The notes: generated by a model from the sequence alone, not told the origin. A stretch of 64,000 nucleotides of DNA from Kryptolebias marmoratus (GCF_001649575.2 NC_051434.1:9798412-9862411); one strand, 5' to 3'. Shown: positions 9,532 to 24,085, counted from the first letter of the stretch. Translations and numbers: made by a program.

Positions 9532-11696
9532 GTGCGTGTTGTGTAGGGACTGCTCTATTAGATTAGGGGCCTCAGAGAAGCTTTGTTAAGACTGTCAGGC
9601 ATTGTGTGGTTGGTTTGTAGCGGGAAGGGAAGACAGGAGGTAACAGAAAAAGGTGGCAATATGGTTATTTGGAATTAGACCCTGAGGACGGACAGTATTT
9701 ACAAAACAACTGGATTCTGTGTTTCTTTTGTTTTGTCTCTAATTCTATATTTATTATTCCCCTGCATTAGCTATTTATTTACATTATCCTTGTATATGCT
9801 GACTGAGTTCATATAGCTATTTATTTATTTATCTGTCAGTTTAAGCAACTGACAGGGGTGTATTTTTTTGGGGGGAAGAGAGATTTGAAACTTGTACAGG
9901 AACCAGCTTATAAGGACGCTCGTCCCATTCCGGCTTCAACTTCCTGGTTCTCATCAAACATCTAGATTTCTTTAACAGACAGTGGTAGCATTAAAAATAA
10001 ATCAGTGCTTTTAGATTTAAAACGTTCACAAAATCAAGCTATAGCTAAGATTTTATCCTACCCTTCTTACATTTATACAGACACGATGTGGGAAGAAGAA
10101 AGCTGAACAGTCTTGTGTGTATGGGTGGAAAAAATGAAGGCTGTTTATTACAAAATACCACACAATTTTTACTGGAAATCTTCCTGCAATGACAAATTGT
10201 TTATAGGATGGTTGAGTTGAAGTTTCTGAAGCAGGGCTGGTGTTAGAGTCAGTTCTAGTTTGGGGAGAGATCTATTAGACTGACTATAAATTAGGTGCAG
10301 TTCCTGCTGATATACAGTCCTTGTGTTACACTTTGAGGGGAGATCAGCTGTTTGGACGAGCTCTCAGGCTACAATCAGGTTTCTTTGCATGTAAGACAGC
10401 TTTAGCCTCCAAACTTAATTAGTTCATTAAAAATACACCACAAGTGTAATCACCTGATAAGGCCATCATCTGGACACTTATGGGACAATCAGTCAAAAGT
10501 GAAAATTCAATGTAACCCATCGACTTCCCTCACAAGGAAACTTTAACAAATTGACTTTCTGTGGTTTTGCTGAATCCAGCTTTATTGACTTGGATTATTT
10601 GTAGAATGTACTTGAAGAAAACCAGGAAAAATGGACGGTTAAATAAAAAAATGTAAATTGTTAGCTATTAGACAGAATGTTCCCAAGTTGGTTATTTACA
10701 TTTGGCCTGTCATTATTTTTTGGTTAAAATTTGTGTTCTTATTAACAGTATACACAGAAAAATGAACACAAACTGTGTATGTATACTTCTTTTTCCTTGT
10801 GAAATATATCACTTTAAGCATAGATGTTTTATCTCAGTATTCTGATGTTAAAACTTTTTCTAAAATTAACTATAAGATTTTTATATTTCTCCTCAGTCTT
10901 TTCTTTCTCGTTTCTCCCCTTTTTTCTCTTTGTCTTTTCACCATCGTATACCAGACAATCCTATCCTCCTACACATCACAATGTAGCTACGAGGGTTATT
11001 TTTAGCTCTTACTCCTTCAGCCTGGAGGATTAAGTCTGTGGTGATGAATTTAAAGTAAGAGTACAAATAGGTCTTCTTACAATTCAAGAATTTCAACCTT
11101 TGCAAACTATGCTCCAGTTCTCGCATTTAAAGTCTTATCCTCTGATCTAAATGATTGCAAGTGTAAAAATGCCACAACATGACTCTCTAGTTGCGTGTTG
11201 AACACGCGCTCGCGAAATAAATACACATCTGGGAATGATTCATAGGACCCGAGCAAACCTCATTATGTTAGTCACAGCAGATGTCAAAAGAAATCATTCT
11301 CATTAAAGTAAAGTGAAACAAGAGTAGATAGAAACAATTTAAAACTGAAGAAATTAGCTAAATAAATAAAGATTAGCCATAAATTAGCTACGATTGTTTA
11401 GAACTGAAAAATTAATGTGCTGCACTACCTGAGTTCGTCCGTGCATCTGTTCCAGACATCAACATACCACCCAAGAGTAAAAACAAGGCAGAGTTAGAGT
11501 GGTGAGAAAGTGAGCACACAAACCTACTGTGCCACACAAAAACACAAGAAAATAAAACCTAAAGTCACAGTCTTCTCCTGCTTCAGATTGCTGTTTCTCA
11601 CCACAACGAGACAATTATTGTCTATTTTCAGCAGCACAGAAACATCTGTTCTCTGCTCTACAAATACAGGAAGCAGAAACCACAGGAAAAGGGGCT

Positions 11697-11717
11697 CTGT
11701 GTGTGTGTGTGTGTGTG
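11697..11717. repeat. (GT)n microsatellite
   Basis: About ten GT units. Confidence 0.9.
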
Positions 11718-12567
11718 ACAGCATGTGTATTTCCTAGTGTCTGAGTGGGCAATCATGCACCTGCTTTTATGCAGATAACCACTTTTTACTCGCTCTCACA
11801 AACATGTCTGCATTTTTTTTGCTTCCAGTTTACAAGGGTGTGATCTGTGAGAGTTATTTTAACGATGTGTAAATGTGTTTCCGTTTATAGAAGAGCAGAC
11901 AGCAAAGCTCACCAGCTTTGCCCTTTATTTGCAGTGACAGCATAAAGAGTCACTAAGAAGCGACAGCAAAAGGAACGTAAAGCAAAAACTGTATTAAAGG
12001 CAATTGATGTTTTAGGCTTCATCTGAGGCTTTAGATTTGTGGCTCACATAGCTAAAAGCAAATCATGTTGGAGTTTCAACCATCCAAACTTGGTCATTGC
12101 ATCTTGTTTGTGTAGGAAAAGCAAAATTGGGCTCACATTTCATCAAAGAGATTTGAAACTTCTTTTCAGTAGCATTTTCTGATGCACCAAACTCAATTAG
12201 ACTGCTTTCAGAATTCTTTAGAAATAAAGAATAATTAGTTGGAGCACTAACGGGCTTCATTTAAGTGACTGTGAGAAGCAACAATGACCGAGTCCTTTTC
12301 AAATGGAAATAAAAGTCATCAGCAGGCAATTCAAGTCTATGCTGAGCCTCTCATCTACACTTTGGAGTGTACTCAACATATCAGGTGCTGCCACAAGCTG
12401 CGCCACTGGAGCCTGGATGGATTGACAAATGAATGGGTGGATAAATCGATGAGCGTCAGTGGATTCGCTTGCCTGTTTTTCCCTTTAATTCCAGCCAAAA
12501 AGAGCTGGGCTTGGAGCCAGCTGTTGGGTACCTGTGAACGTGTTTTTCCCTCCTGATGCTTGTGCAT

Positions 12568-12583
12568 TTATATATATATATAT
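12568..12583. repeat. (TA)n microsatellite
   Basis: About eight TA units, followed by TGTGGGAG. Confidence 0.85.
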
Positions 12584-15106
12584 GTGGGAGAGGAAGAATA
12601 CAAAGGGAGGAGACGATAACGAAAAGGGAGCAGTGGCGTTGAGATGCAAAATGAACGCTATGTTTCAGCCTTTTGAGAAAGAGATGACAGGAGAACAGGG
12701 TGTTTGTGACATCAATGCCATGCATGTCACACAATCTGACACTGTGGCACCAAATCAAATTTCCAAGCATGGATTCTCTGAGAGTTCAGAAGGTCTTTTG
12801 ATTAACTCTCAAACAATCCATCCACAACCTAATTATAACCATTTCATACACTTTACATCACACTGACTCTCTGCACAGATCAAACCCTCAATATCTGATT
12901 TGATCTCGCTTGTTCCATCCTTCATTTTAAATGAGCTGTCTGTTCTCAGACGGGTTTGTTTCTGTTTGCTTATGGAGGCCTAATTTTTCATTCTGAGAAA
13001 GCAACACAGAGCCTGAAGTGCAAGAGGCAGTGCTGACAGCACAGACAGACAGACAGACACTGGTTCTTTTTCTTCTTCTTCTTAAGCCCTGCTCACTCAG
13101 CCGTGGTATTTTTAGATTCTGTCCGCCTTGCTGTATCTCTCGAGTGCTCAGGTTTCCGCCAAAGGCAGCCCCCATGCCGTAAATAACACACTCACACAAT
13201 CAGTTCACTCTCTCCAGTGCATTCACACAGCCATCAAATTTCCATGCAAGCCATCAGACAAATGTGCATGATACAGAAACTCCATTTCACATGGACAGAA
13301 TGAACTGCTTTGTGTGCGGAACAGAAAAACACTCGAGCAGAGGCACCAACGACGAGGCACATTAAAGACCACGCATATTAGAGTCAGTCATTGCCGAGGC
13401 GTTAGTGTAACGTTTTCTGGAGTAATTCATTCAACTAGTGTTACGTAATAAATTTACCGGCCACTGATAGATGGAACTTACTCATGAGCTGCACACAGTT
13501 TAGTTTCTACAGCTTTACAGATGTTTTCCTGTCTGTAACATCAGACTTGTGTTGCTGATAAACTGCAGAAGTTTGATCTTCATGTTTCTCTCCAGGCCTT
13601 ACAGGCTGCAGCACATCAGCAGCTGAGCTGATACAATCATTCAACCAGCAGCAGGCCTTTTGTACTGCTAATATAGAAACAAAAAACTCTTCTTATTTTT
13701 TTGTTTGTTTGTTTAATGTTGACTTGACTAAGGAGCTAACAGCTGGTCTGAGTGAGGCCATGACCAAAGGACAACTCCAAGTTCAGTTTTTTCATAGGCA
13801 ACTGTTTCAACAACAAAAAAGGAAAAGTATCTACACATTTATTACCATGATCAGTTTCTGACCTTAACCAATCCAGTAAGTTTTAAATGCAACAGATTCA
13901 GTGCTCATCAAATTACTACAAATGGAAAGAAATATCCATGAATAAATACATGTTCAACTAGCGTTTAGGAGTGCAGCACAGAGGATACAGCAGAGAGTTG
14001 TTTTACATGCAGCTCTCTGCATGTAGTGTGGGCAACCAACAGAGTTAACCACACACTTTTTATGCTTTGTGACCTCATGCAACCAAACAATATTGATTTC
14101 CTTGTTGTGCGTAGTTTTTATTTCAAGCTCTTTTTCAAGAGGAAACAAAACCTCTTTAAAATTGACGTGTCATTCTAAAACTTAAATACTGTTATACTGT
14201 GCACACAACAGAGAACATGACACTGAGAAGGAAACTTTAAAGCACTGTGACAGAATTATTATTGATACTGGAAAACACTTCAGTTGCAGAGGACTATGCT
14301 TACTGTGCTGCAAATTAAGGCATACTTAAAAATAAAATTGGTTTAAAATCTTTCAAATTGACAATTTGAGCTTGCACTGCTCTAAATTCGGCAATTAAGT
14401 TATTTTCAGTTGTTTCTCCATCATTTTGTTACCACAAATGTGGCAGTGTATTTGCCGTACAAACAAAGAGACATTTTTCTTTCCTGAATATCAACAGCTA
14501 CCACACAAACAGACCCCCACCACACAAACACACACACTTTGTAATCGAGTGAGCGCTCCCTATGATGTGAAAGTCAATCAGAATCTTCAGATGGACCTTA
14601 CTGCGCAGAAATGAAAACAATAAAACAGTGAGTATACTGCAGGGACGCGTTGAGTTGAAGTGTACTGGAATCATAACATTTAGCTGCACTTAACACCAAT
14701 TCTATATGCTTGAAGCTGCGTTTTGAGCTCCTGACTGCTTTTCCTTTCTGCCCACGTTTTCAAATATTTGCTGTTATTCGTCCAAATGATTCATGATGGC
14801 ACACCTCAAGGTTCTTCACTTTTTTCTGTCGGCAGCTATCATCTCCACGGAGAGAGCGAAAACACAGATTAAACCAGTTTTCTAACTACACGTGTAACCA
14901 GGCAACTGCACGCCAACATGCAGGCTCCGTAGGAGGGCCTCTGCCTCCTGCTTAGTCATTCACAGTGAGAACACCAACAGTGAACAGAACATTTTTTATT
15001 ACAAATTATGACTTTGTAAATGTTTAAAGATGCCGTGCAGCTTGAGGGCTCCCCCCAGACACAAAATGCACCGGCCCATCACACAAACTCTAAAAGGTGT
15101 GATTAA

Positions 15107-15262
15107 TTCCTTCTGACCTCTTCCATAATAAGAACAAGTCCTGATAATGTGGCAAAAGCTGCCATTCTCATCGATGTGGTCTACGGCCTGGTAATTAGTC
15201 ACACGCTCATGAAAAAGCAGCTGGATAAACTGCTCAGACAGGGTGAACACACACGGCTGTAA
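15107..15262 (+). other. protein-like open stretch, possible terminal exon or gene relic
   Basis: Plus-strand codons from just after TAA at 15104-15106 run open to TAA at 15260-15262. From 15129 they read DNVAKAAILIDVVYGL, then VISHTLMKKQLDKLL and RQGEHTRL. This amphipathic, charged sequence looks like the C-terminal end of a real protein. A pyrimidine tract (TTCCTTCTGACCTCTTCC) followed by AATAAG or AACAAG could act as an acceptor just upstream. I do not recognise the protein and find no partner exon nearby. The 118-codon minus-strand frame over the same bases looks like its shadow. A pseudogene fragment or chance is equally possible. Confidence 0.22.
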
Positions 15263-15659
15263 AAAACAGAGTGAAGGGGCCACGACAGGGCCTTGCAGCA
15301 AATCAGAGGTGTCAGCTACTGTAGCAGCCCAAACATTCGCAGCACAAGGCTGCACACTGGACTCAGGAACGTACCAACTGCATGTGAGAGGGGGGTGAAG
15401 GTCACGACTCTGACTGTGAACCGCATCTTGTCCTTTTATTGAAGTTACAACAACCTCCTGTGTGAATTCCTGAGACGATTAAAAACAGCCTTAAAATGAA
15501 AAAGAATAAAAGTTGAAATGATCAGTTTTGTGTCAATATGAGACACACTTGTTCAGATTAGTTTACTGTTTTTATAGCTTTGATGTTGCAGTAAACAGAG
15601 AGGAAGAGTCACTTTCACAGGAAATCCACAGCAATATTTATTTTTGCCATTGTCTGTAG

Positions 15660-16035
15660 ATATGTGTGTTTGTTTGTCTGTTACTAAAACATCTCATGAA
15701 CAACTGGACAGATTTTAATTAAACTTGCAGAGAATAATCACTGGATGCACATCGACGACTGACTAATGTTTAGAGTTGTTGATTCAAAATGGCTGCCGCT
15801 AGTTAACATTAGCTAGCACAAAAATGGCTATATTTCAGTCTATTTTACAGATAGTGAGCTAAAATTTGATGTAGTAGAATCTGAGAGTCATTCAATATGC
15901 ATACTCTTAACATGATGTCTTGCAACATTGCATGAGATTATGCATTTCTCAACACAAACTGATCTTAATCTAAAACTCTGACATGTAAGCGGGCGATATG
16001 CATTCCATCAGGAATGCTAGGCCTTTAATTATGAA
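15660..16035 (+). repeat. interspersed repeat family, copy D
   Basis: A nearly full copy: TGTTTGTCTGTTACTAAAAC, ATCTCATGAACAACTGGAC, AAAATGGCTGCC, TTTTACAGATAGTGAGC, CTCTGACATGTAAG and the hairpin end ATTCCATCAGGAATGCTAGG. Confidence 0.8.
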
Positions 16036-16594
16036 GGTGACTGATAATATACTTTAGTTTTGAGGTACTGACATCATCAGCAACAGCAGCTGTTTGTGGC
16101 ATCACTTAAAAATCAACATCTTATAATGTACTTGTACTATTTAACTGTATAAAATGTTCTAATAATTCATTGTGTAGTCAAATTAGAAATAATACAAACA
16201 CATAAACCCCTTACTATGACACATTATTTGTGCTTCTATGAGTCTGAATCATTTAATTACACTTGACACAGCAGTTAGGTAACAGAAGCTGAGGTAAGCT
16301 CTTTAATGATGTGAGAAATGCAACTGCCATGGTCATGGTGTGATACTTAAACACTTTTTTTTTTTATGAACACAACTCTCTTGCTGCCATTTAGTGAGCA
16401 GCTGCACGGTGCTTTTCAGCTCCTGGATATTTAGAAACGTATGCCTGTTTGTTTTGTTCTGTGGAGATGGAATGAATTAGTGTAAAACCTAAATGTTGTG
16501 AGTGAAACAAAAAGGCCCGAAGCAGGAGAGATCATTTCGCACAAACAAACTTTATGGATTGAATGATTGAATGTGAACAATTCTTTTTTTGTCC

Positions 16595-16605
16595 CCCCCC
16601 CCCCA
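16595..16605. repeat. poly(C) run
   Basis: Eleven or so C residues follow TTTTTTTGTC. Confidence 0.8.
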
Positions 16606-19600
16606 TCTATCTGCTGGTTGACATTTACAAAATAAATTTATTTTGCTGCAAGGCGTCTGGCCTTTAGAATGCGTATATTCAGAACAACAGGAAGTGAATT
16701 TATTCAGGAAGGAGCCAGATGGCTGGGATAGTCAGAAGGGCCACATAAAACATATTTACTTTGGGTATCTGAAGACTTTATAGATGCAAATTAATCAAAA
16801 GATTTAGATTTTTTTTAAAAAAGGTTACATACCTTGTTTTTAGAGTGTCTGACATTTTTTAGAAACAATCAGAAGGCAGACTAAAACATTTTGATTTAAG
16901 ATATCAAATCAAAACCTTCCTGTCTGAAGTGCCCCAGGGTGCACCTGAAGTGCTACAGCTAGCTGCTAACACTGCTGTTTACACTAGGAAATAACCATGG
17001 GATTCTATGTAAATTACCAAACAATGGGAAACTGATGTCAATGTCAAAGATTTTTAGACTAGTCCTTAGCTGGTCAGGTTGGTCAGAATTCAATCATTTC
17101 TTCAAACTGAAGTTGCTTTAAGTGCCATCTACAGCAGGTAAGATATTAATTGTTCATAATCTCTCATCAGAATTCCACTTCAAAAGATTTGAACTGCCTC
17201 CTGTGTGTCATCTTTGTGTTTTCAAGTGAACATGTTGTACCTCTTATGGTTCTGTGATCCAGTCTTGTACACTTGTGACAGAGGAAAGCAAGGGGAGCTA
17301 CTGAGAGCCGGTTGTTTTATCTGACAGCAGCTGGCAGCACAATGTCAAACACAAGGTCCTCTGAGGGAGCAAGGGGTCCTCAGTGTGTCAAACTACCTCT
17401 GGTCAAAAGCAGTTTACCTATTTGCCAACAAAGCCTTCTGCCTGCACAAACCTCTTTCTGCTCATTGATATTTTAGCTGACTGCATCTCAGTGCTCTTAC
17501 TGATTTCTACAACACACTTCTACACCAGATTTTTGTGCAACTAATGTTTGTGACATTGCTGAACAATGATGTTACTCAAAATGCGGAAATGAATTCTGGA
17601 GCTAATCAGAATTTTGCAGTTAGTCTTGCATCATTTAGCATTCAAATGCAGCTATAATGCTTCCTTACAGACAGGGATTAAATATGCCTCAGTGAATGAT
17701 TTAAAAGAAAAAAAATGACATGTCTCATATTTAGTTCTGTGCTCAGAGATAAATATGGAAGAAAATGACCAGCCGAGGAGGTCTGGAGCAATTAACAAGG
17801 AATCAAACTATGACAGAGTTGAATTCAAATTACTACCTTCAAAAATCCTTCACCTACACACACAGCAAAGTTAATGTCAGACAGATAAAAGGAAAATTAT
17901 CCTGCCCTCAGGAGACAATTAAAAATGCTTACATCACACACCTAATTGAGGCTGGATGAGCTGGTAGAAAAGAGAAGGAAAAACCAAGGAGGAGAGGCAT
18001 TTTCCACCAGGTTAATTGCCTGCCATGAAGGAGGCTTTACCCACAGATAAGGATGATGTCTCTTTTTTTTTATTAACAGACAGCAGTTTAATGATGGAAC
18101 ATACACTTGGCCAGTCTGATCCTTCAGACAAGAAGGCGCAGGTAAAATAAGACCAAAAACAATAAATTCCATAACAAAAACACCACAGAAGAAACACGCC
18201 ATCAGATTTTGCAGAAAAGCAGGAGTAGAATATCAAAGTTGTTTATCTTCAAGTGTCCTACTGTTTGGGAGTACATAAACAATATATGAAAAGGTCTGCA
18301 TGCATGTTCCTTAAACTTTTATATCCAATATGCAAATGCAGTTTTAGGAGATAAAAATACAAGATTCTCTTCTTTGAAATGCAACAAATGCATCCTTACT
18401 GCAGCACGTGTACAACAAGAATGCAGCATGTCAGGACTAATGAATAACCCTTTCACTCTCTTTTGTTGGTTTAAATTTGTTCTGCAAAAGGAAAGTGAAG
18501 TCAGAGACAAAGGTGACAGAAATATGGAATGCCATGTGCCTGAGGCCCACACCCAAACCTGTACTAAATCATCTTATCTGTAACAATACAAAGCATCTTA
18601 TCACCTTTTCTTATCATCTTAAGCATCTTATCTGTTGTGATCAACACAGTAGACCCAAACTATGATCAGTACAGTAATATCACAGCTGTGCTGAGTCCTA
18701 CATGGATTTTAGTAAATCATTTTGTTGGTTTTGAGGCACAAAAAGCTGCACGACGTGTAATACCCATTTTATGGCAACTAAGACTGAAACTGTGCAGAGT
18801 TACACAGGTTTGGCACAAACACAGAGCCATACAAGTGAAGGAAATGCATGTGGGGAGATGAAATGTGCATGAAAATACGAAAAATCACCTTGGAAAAAAT
18901 GTGCCAAGTGGAGAAGCTGTGCATGCTGCATGTCTTCTAACCTTGACAAAGTACAACATAAACCGTCTTCAGTTTAAAAGAAAAGAAAAACACATCTGCA
19001 GTGCTCTAATTTTTAACTTTCTTTCTGCATGAGTATGTTATTATCTCAGAACATGTGTTTTAACACATAACACAGCTGCCACTCTGTGTTAAAAGGCCCT
19101 CACACACACGTTCACTTTGATAAATCTTTCATCAGTACTTATGTCGGCTTTAGAGCCAACATGGATGCACACAAGCAGCAGGTCTCTTCATTCAGAGAAG
19201 CTGATAAATGATAAATTAGCTTAACCACAAGCTGTCTCACTTAAACTGAAAAAACAAACATGTAAGACAGATGTTCTGACAGATGTGCAACTTGGCTATT
19301 TTAATATTTAAAGGTAATCTAATCAGAAAACCTGCCTCCCAAATGTTGGAACTGATGCAGTCTGTATTTGTTTAGTGGTGCACTTAGGGTTGAAGTGACA
19401 GTGAGAAATTATCATTTTCAGTATCGGCTGATTAGAGCTGACATGCTGATGAGCTCAAATTGGGCCTGGTTGTGACAAACTTCAGTATACCTGAAAAACC
19501 ATGTTTTCAGTTTGTTAATGTTCTGTTTTGTTTAACAATAATGTGTCAGGACAATTTTGACTGCTTTAAAAACAACAGAAGTTTGCATATAAACAAAAAC

Positions 19601-21429
19601 CCAGTTTTGTGAATTTTTATATGTAAAGCTTTTATTGGTAAAGAAGCCAAATTACTCGACAAAAAAAAAAAATCTACAGAAAAATAAACATTTCACTGAG
19701 CTTAGCTGTTTATTTTAACCCTTGTCCGTCCAGCTGAAAGTATGGGACGGGTGTGCCAAGATGTAAGGAGCAGACAAGTGGAACAACAACGACTGTAGGA
19801 CTATATTAATATATCTGACTCATATTCCTGCTGTGCTCATGTTCTGTGATGACAGAGTCAGAGACTGAGATGATAAATGTAGGTTTGGTCAGTTTCTGTG
19901 AATCTAGAATCCAGAATTAAATAAGCTCTTCTTGACATTTCTTCACTTTAATGTAAATAATTTTTATTCACCTCCATTACATCAAAGTGTAGTTTTGGGT
20001 GGAGAAAAGAACCTAATGCTGGGCTTATCCATATTAAAATGACAGGAGGACATTGCAATGCAATAAAGTTAAGCAGCTTCAATTAATTTCACTGCAAAAA
20101 GAAAATGGAGAGGTTAAAGAAAAGGAAAAACTATCTTATATCACCTGAAACCTCTGCACAGTAATAAAGCAGCTTCACATGTGAATAAAACATCAATGTC
20201 TTCAATTCAACGCAAAACTAAATCAAACTTATAATTAATCATATACAGAAGAATAAAAGTTCCCCACTTCTTGTCTTCAATATACTGTAGAGACTTTGTG
20301 GTGTGTTATACAACAACCCTGATACTGTAGAACAGCCAGCATGAGTTTGATGTTTTCCTGCCTCTTGAACAGAAAACAGAATACACACACCGTTGGGATG
20401 AAACACCTGATTGCTGCCCCAGTGACTGACAATCCATCTGTTGTTTTGTTGCATCCAACTTCCACTTATACGGTTTGTGTGTGCACAGCACCAGAATTCC
20501 TCCTCCCCCACACAAACCCATCCTGAAGTCTTGTTTCACATGTTGCGCTGACACGCACCTATTTATTCGCACAGTAAGAGGAAAATCTGTCAGTATCAGA
20601 CAGAAATCCAAAAACGGAAAAATCTTCCATGTCTGCACGTAGGTGTGCATGCTGCTAAGTTTCAGCCTCTCACAGAATCACGGAAATCTAGTGGAAAAAT
20701 AAAAAACTCAAAGTGAGGAAGAGTGGAGGAAAAACGCTGCACTTTTGTGTCATCAGTTTAAACAAGAGGGCTGAGTCTGGTTGGCCTCCGTTACAGATCC
20801 TTACATAAGAGAACTCCAAGACACACAAATACCAGCTGCTCCGCACACTGGTGATCAGAGAGGTGCTCCACATTACAGCAGCAGACAAGAATCAGATTAG
20901 CTGTGTTTTACAAAGATCAGTTTTATTATTGAACAAATAAGGTGTTCTCAGTCAATCTAATCAGCCAGCTTTAATCATTTTCACACAGAGGGTGTGCTGC
21001 ATTGTTTAAAAGAACATGAGCTAGTGAAGCGTTGGTTGTGGCGATGCGGCAGACTCTGATCTGAAAAACATCTACCTCTAACTCTCAGTCTGGACTTGCA
21101 CACTAAACGTTACTGCACAACAAAGATGCATCAGTCCTGCCTTTAACAACAGCGTGGAATGGGCTTTTAAGGCCTTGGCTTGTTTGTCAATCAGCTGAAA
21201 GCTTTGATGGAGGAGATGTTTGTCCTGCTTAAAACATCATGGGTTATTTGAGCATGATATTACTCCTCCTGTATCAGAGTCTACTAGAAACTGACATCAT
21301 GTTTTGAGCCCCCACTGCACTACATCAAATAGTTTTGGAAATTAATATATTTTTCCTTGGTTTGGAAAGAATATCGCCACCCAGACAGAGACACAATTCT
21401 AACTAAAATGCTGAAAACACTTTTTCGTG

Positions 21430-21444
21430 CCACTAGGTGGCAAC
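21430..21444 (+). promoter_or_regulatory. CTCF-like motif
   Basis: CCACTAGGTGGCAAC fits the vertebrate CTCF core (CCASYAGRKGGC). The call rests only on sequence match. Confidence 0.35.
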
Positions 21445-22159
21445 AACATCAGTATTAAGAAAATTCTGAGCGTGGCTAAAGTGTTCTTCAAAAACAATTA
21501 TTTTTCTCTGAGACTGGTCATCATTTTCTCTCAATAATTAAACTGTTCAGCACACGGTCAAAGTTTAGAGACAATAGGATCAGGAGAAGCAGAGCCAGAC
21601 ATAGAAAAACACTGAAATGTTTAATGTTGGGTAGTTTCTGGTCCTTTCCAAAACACAAAATAAAGTTGAGCATAGGTGAAAAAGGCTACAGTGTCATAAT
21701 TCTGCCAAAATCTCAGTTGACAAATTGGAAAGGGTTTCTAAACATTTTTGTTTGTCCTCCAAATGCAGTTTGCATGCAGATAAAGGGTGTGATTACAGAA
21801 ATTAAAAAAAACCTTTGGTTTCCAAACATCCATGTTAGTGCAGACAGGGCCTTTGGGTTGATACTGGCTGATTTCTTAGTATAGAAGCTCACACCAGCAT
21901 CTCCTCTACACCCGACTGTAGACTGACTCAAAGTGCTGCAATGTGTTCATTAGTTATCATATATTCTGTCCATGGAGCCTCCAGAACAACATGTTCCAGG
22001 GTATTTCATTTCTTATTTCTAGTGTTGACCTTTTAACCAGTGGATTTTATCAAAACACTCCTGGTACGTTACAGCTCTGCTTCCTGGCAGCTGAATTTTA
22101 AAAATGTTCTTTAGTGTGAATTTATGAGGCCATAAAGGGGATAATATTTTTTTGCATGT

Positions 22160-22510
22160 GTGTGTATGTGTGCATGTATTTGTTTGTACTGTTAGGATGT
22201 ATCTTATGAGTCACTGAACAAGTTTTAATGAAACTTTCAGAAAGTAAGCACTAGATGTAGATCTACAACTGCTTAACCTTTGGAATCAACCCGATTCAAG
22301 ATGGCTACTATAGCAAACTCAAATTAAAAAACAAACAAACACTGACCACAAAAACTAAGCACTGGATGGATTTCAATGAAAGTCTCACAGAGTAATTACT
22401 GGCTGTACATTTATAAATGATTAACTTCTGGAGGTGCGCATATGATTTTTGTCTAAAACTGGCCTGAAAGTCAATGAGTAAGATGCATGCCTTCAGGTCA
22501 GGAATCTTAA
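22160..22510 (+). repeat. interspersed repeat family, copy E
   Basis: Starts in a TG-rich stretch and includes GTTTTAATGAAACTTTCAG, CAACCCGATTCAAGATGGC and the distal part with CTGGCCTGAAAG. Part of its middle is replaced by a second, displaced copy of the AAAGTCTCACAGAGTAATTA block, so it looks rearranged. Confidence 0.7.
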
Positions 22511-23734
22511 CTTTTCCTGGGGAAAAACAAAGGTTTGAGTCATGCCCTTGTTCAGAGCACAAATGCAAGATTTCTAATGATGATAACATCTAATTGGCAC
22601 TCATATTTATATAGTTTGGTTAATAAACATTCAGAAAGTTTATGATAAGGTCAGAGCACTTATTGCAGTTGAGCATATTGCAGAACAGTGACTGTAGGCA
22701 CACAAGAAACAGCTGAACATAAAAGACAGCAAAAACAAACACTAAAACTGTGTGCATATAGAAAAAAAAACTGTCATCTTGCTGGAAAACAAAGAATAAA
22801 CTTCATAACGCACCATCTCTTTTTATGCCTAAAAATACTACGGGTCCAACTTTGGACCTAATTAGAGTGTCTCTAGCTGTCTCACCACACTATCACTGCT
22901 CTCAATTTTCTCCCTCTCCATTTCCCAGAGGAGTGGGTGGAGAGGAGAGAAAGAATGTGATACCCCCACCTGCTGAGGTACATCACACTGGGATGGAAAA
23001 TGTAATTTCTAAACCATCTGTGACCAGAATACAAGACAGAAACACTGATTAGATTTGCGAAAATGCTGAAAATAAAATTTTGACAGCTAGGTTTCTGTGA
23101 GTAAAAATACAAGCTAGTCTTTGTTCAGTTGTGTGAGCATGAAAACTATAAGTGGAATTTTTCCTCTCTCTTACTCCAAGGCAAGCTGTCATCTTAGTTC
23201 CCGTTTGACATCAGATTGAAACACATTCGAGAGGGTCTTTGAATTCAGATTCTCACTCATCTTTACTTCATAGCTAAAGTAACCTTTAAAACTAAACAAG
23301 TGCCACAACCCCTGTGTGTAAAATTACACATCAGTCAGTGCTGTCCTTTAATTACAGTCATTATGCTCCATGTGGATCTGTTCAAGTTTTTATTCTATTG
23401 TCATGCAACACGGTTAAGAGTTTAATTTCTCAGCGTGACGAGCAGCAGGGTATTATTTGTAGCAGCAACACAAAAATAAATGTAGTACAAAGATTACACA
23501 ACGTCATTATGATGGGGGCTAAAAAACAAAACTGAATCTTTGATTTGCATCTAAACACTTCAGGAAACTCCAGTCGTATACTGATTGTAAACAGTTTGAT
23601 TCTCTTTGTGCATCTTTTTTGCATCTCGTAATAAAAAGATATTCTCTTGTTTTGAGTGTTTCTCTTTTTTGAGCTCTTTTAATTTGGATTGCATATTTTC
23701 TAATTCTTGGTTTTCATGATGCCATAGTTTTTTT

Positions 23735-24085
23735 AATCATCACCCACTGCCATAAAAGAAACAACTATTTATTTGTACCCATGTGTGTGTGTGTGTGTGT
23801 GTGTGTTTGTCTGTCAGCAAAATATCTCAAGAACCACTAGATAGATTTTAATGAAATTGAGAAAGTAATCATTGGATGAACATCTACAACTGATTAACTT
23901 TTGGAGTAAACCAAAATCTAGATGGCTGCCACAATTAATCAACTTTAGCAAACACAAAGATGGCTGTAACTCAGTAACTTTTACAGATATTGAGCTAAAG
24001 TGTGTCAGTAGCTTAGAGAACCTTTGTTTAAACTTTAAATCAAGGCGTTGGGCGATATGCAATCTATCAAGGGATGCTAGTTTCA
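23735..24085 (+). repeat. interspersed repeat family, copy F, with internal (TG)n tract
   Basis: Begins CACCCACTGCCATAAA, passes through a (TG)n tract at 23782-23807, then TTTGTCTGTCAGCAAAATATC, CCAAAATCTAGATGGCTGCC and GGCGATATGCAATCTATCAA. The first motif is also seen, reversed, at the end of copy H, which places the outer boundary of the family beyond the TG tract. Confidence 0.75.

Noticed and set aside
14800..14850. Minus-strand RQKKVKNLE before GTGTGC, considered as the missing exon before VELDAEH
   Set aside because: The phase is wrong for the exon at 7374 (phase 0 instead of 1) and the donor is weak.
14999..15355. 118-codon minus-strand frame
   Set aside because: The plus strand over the same bases reads more like protein; the minus frame shows no recognisable motif.
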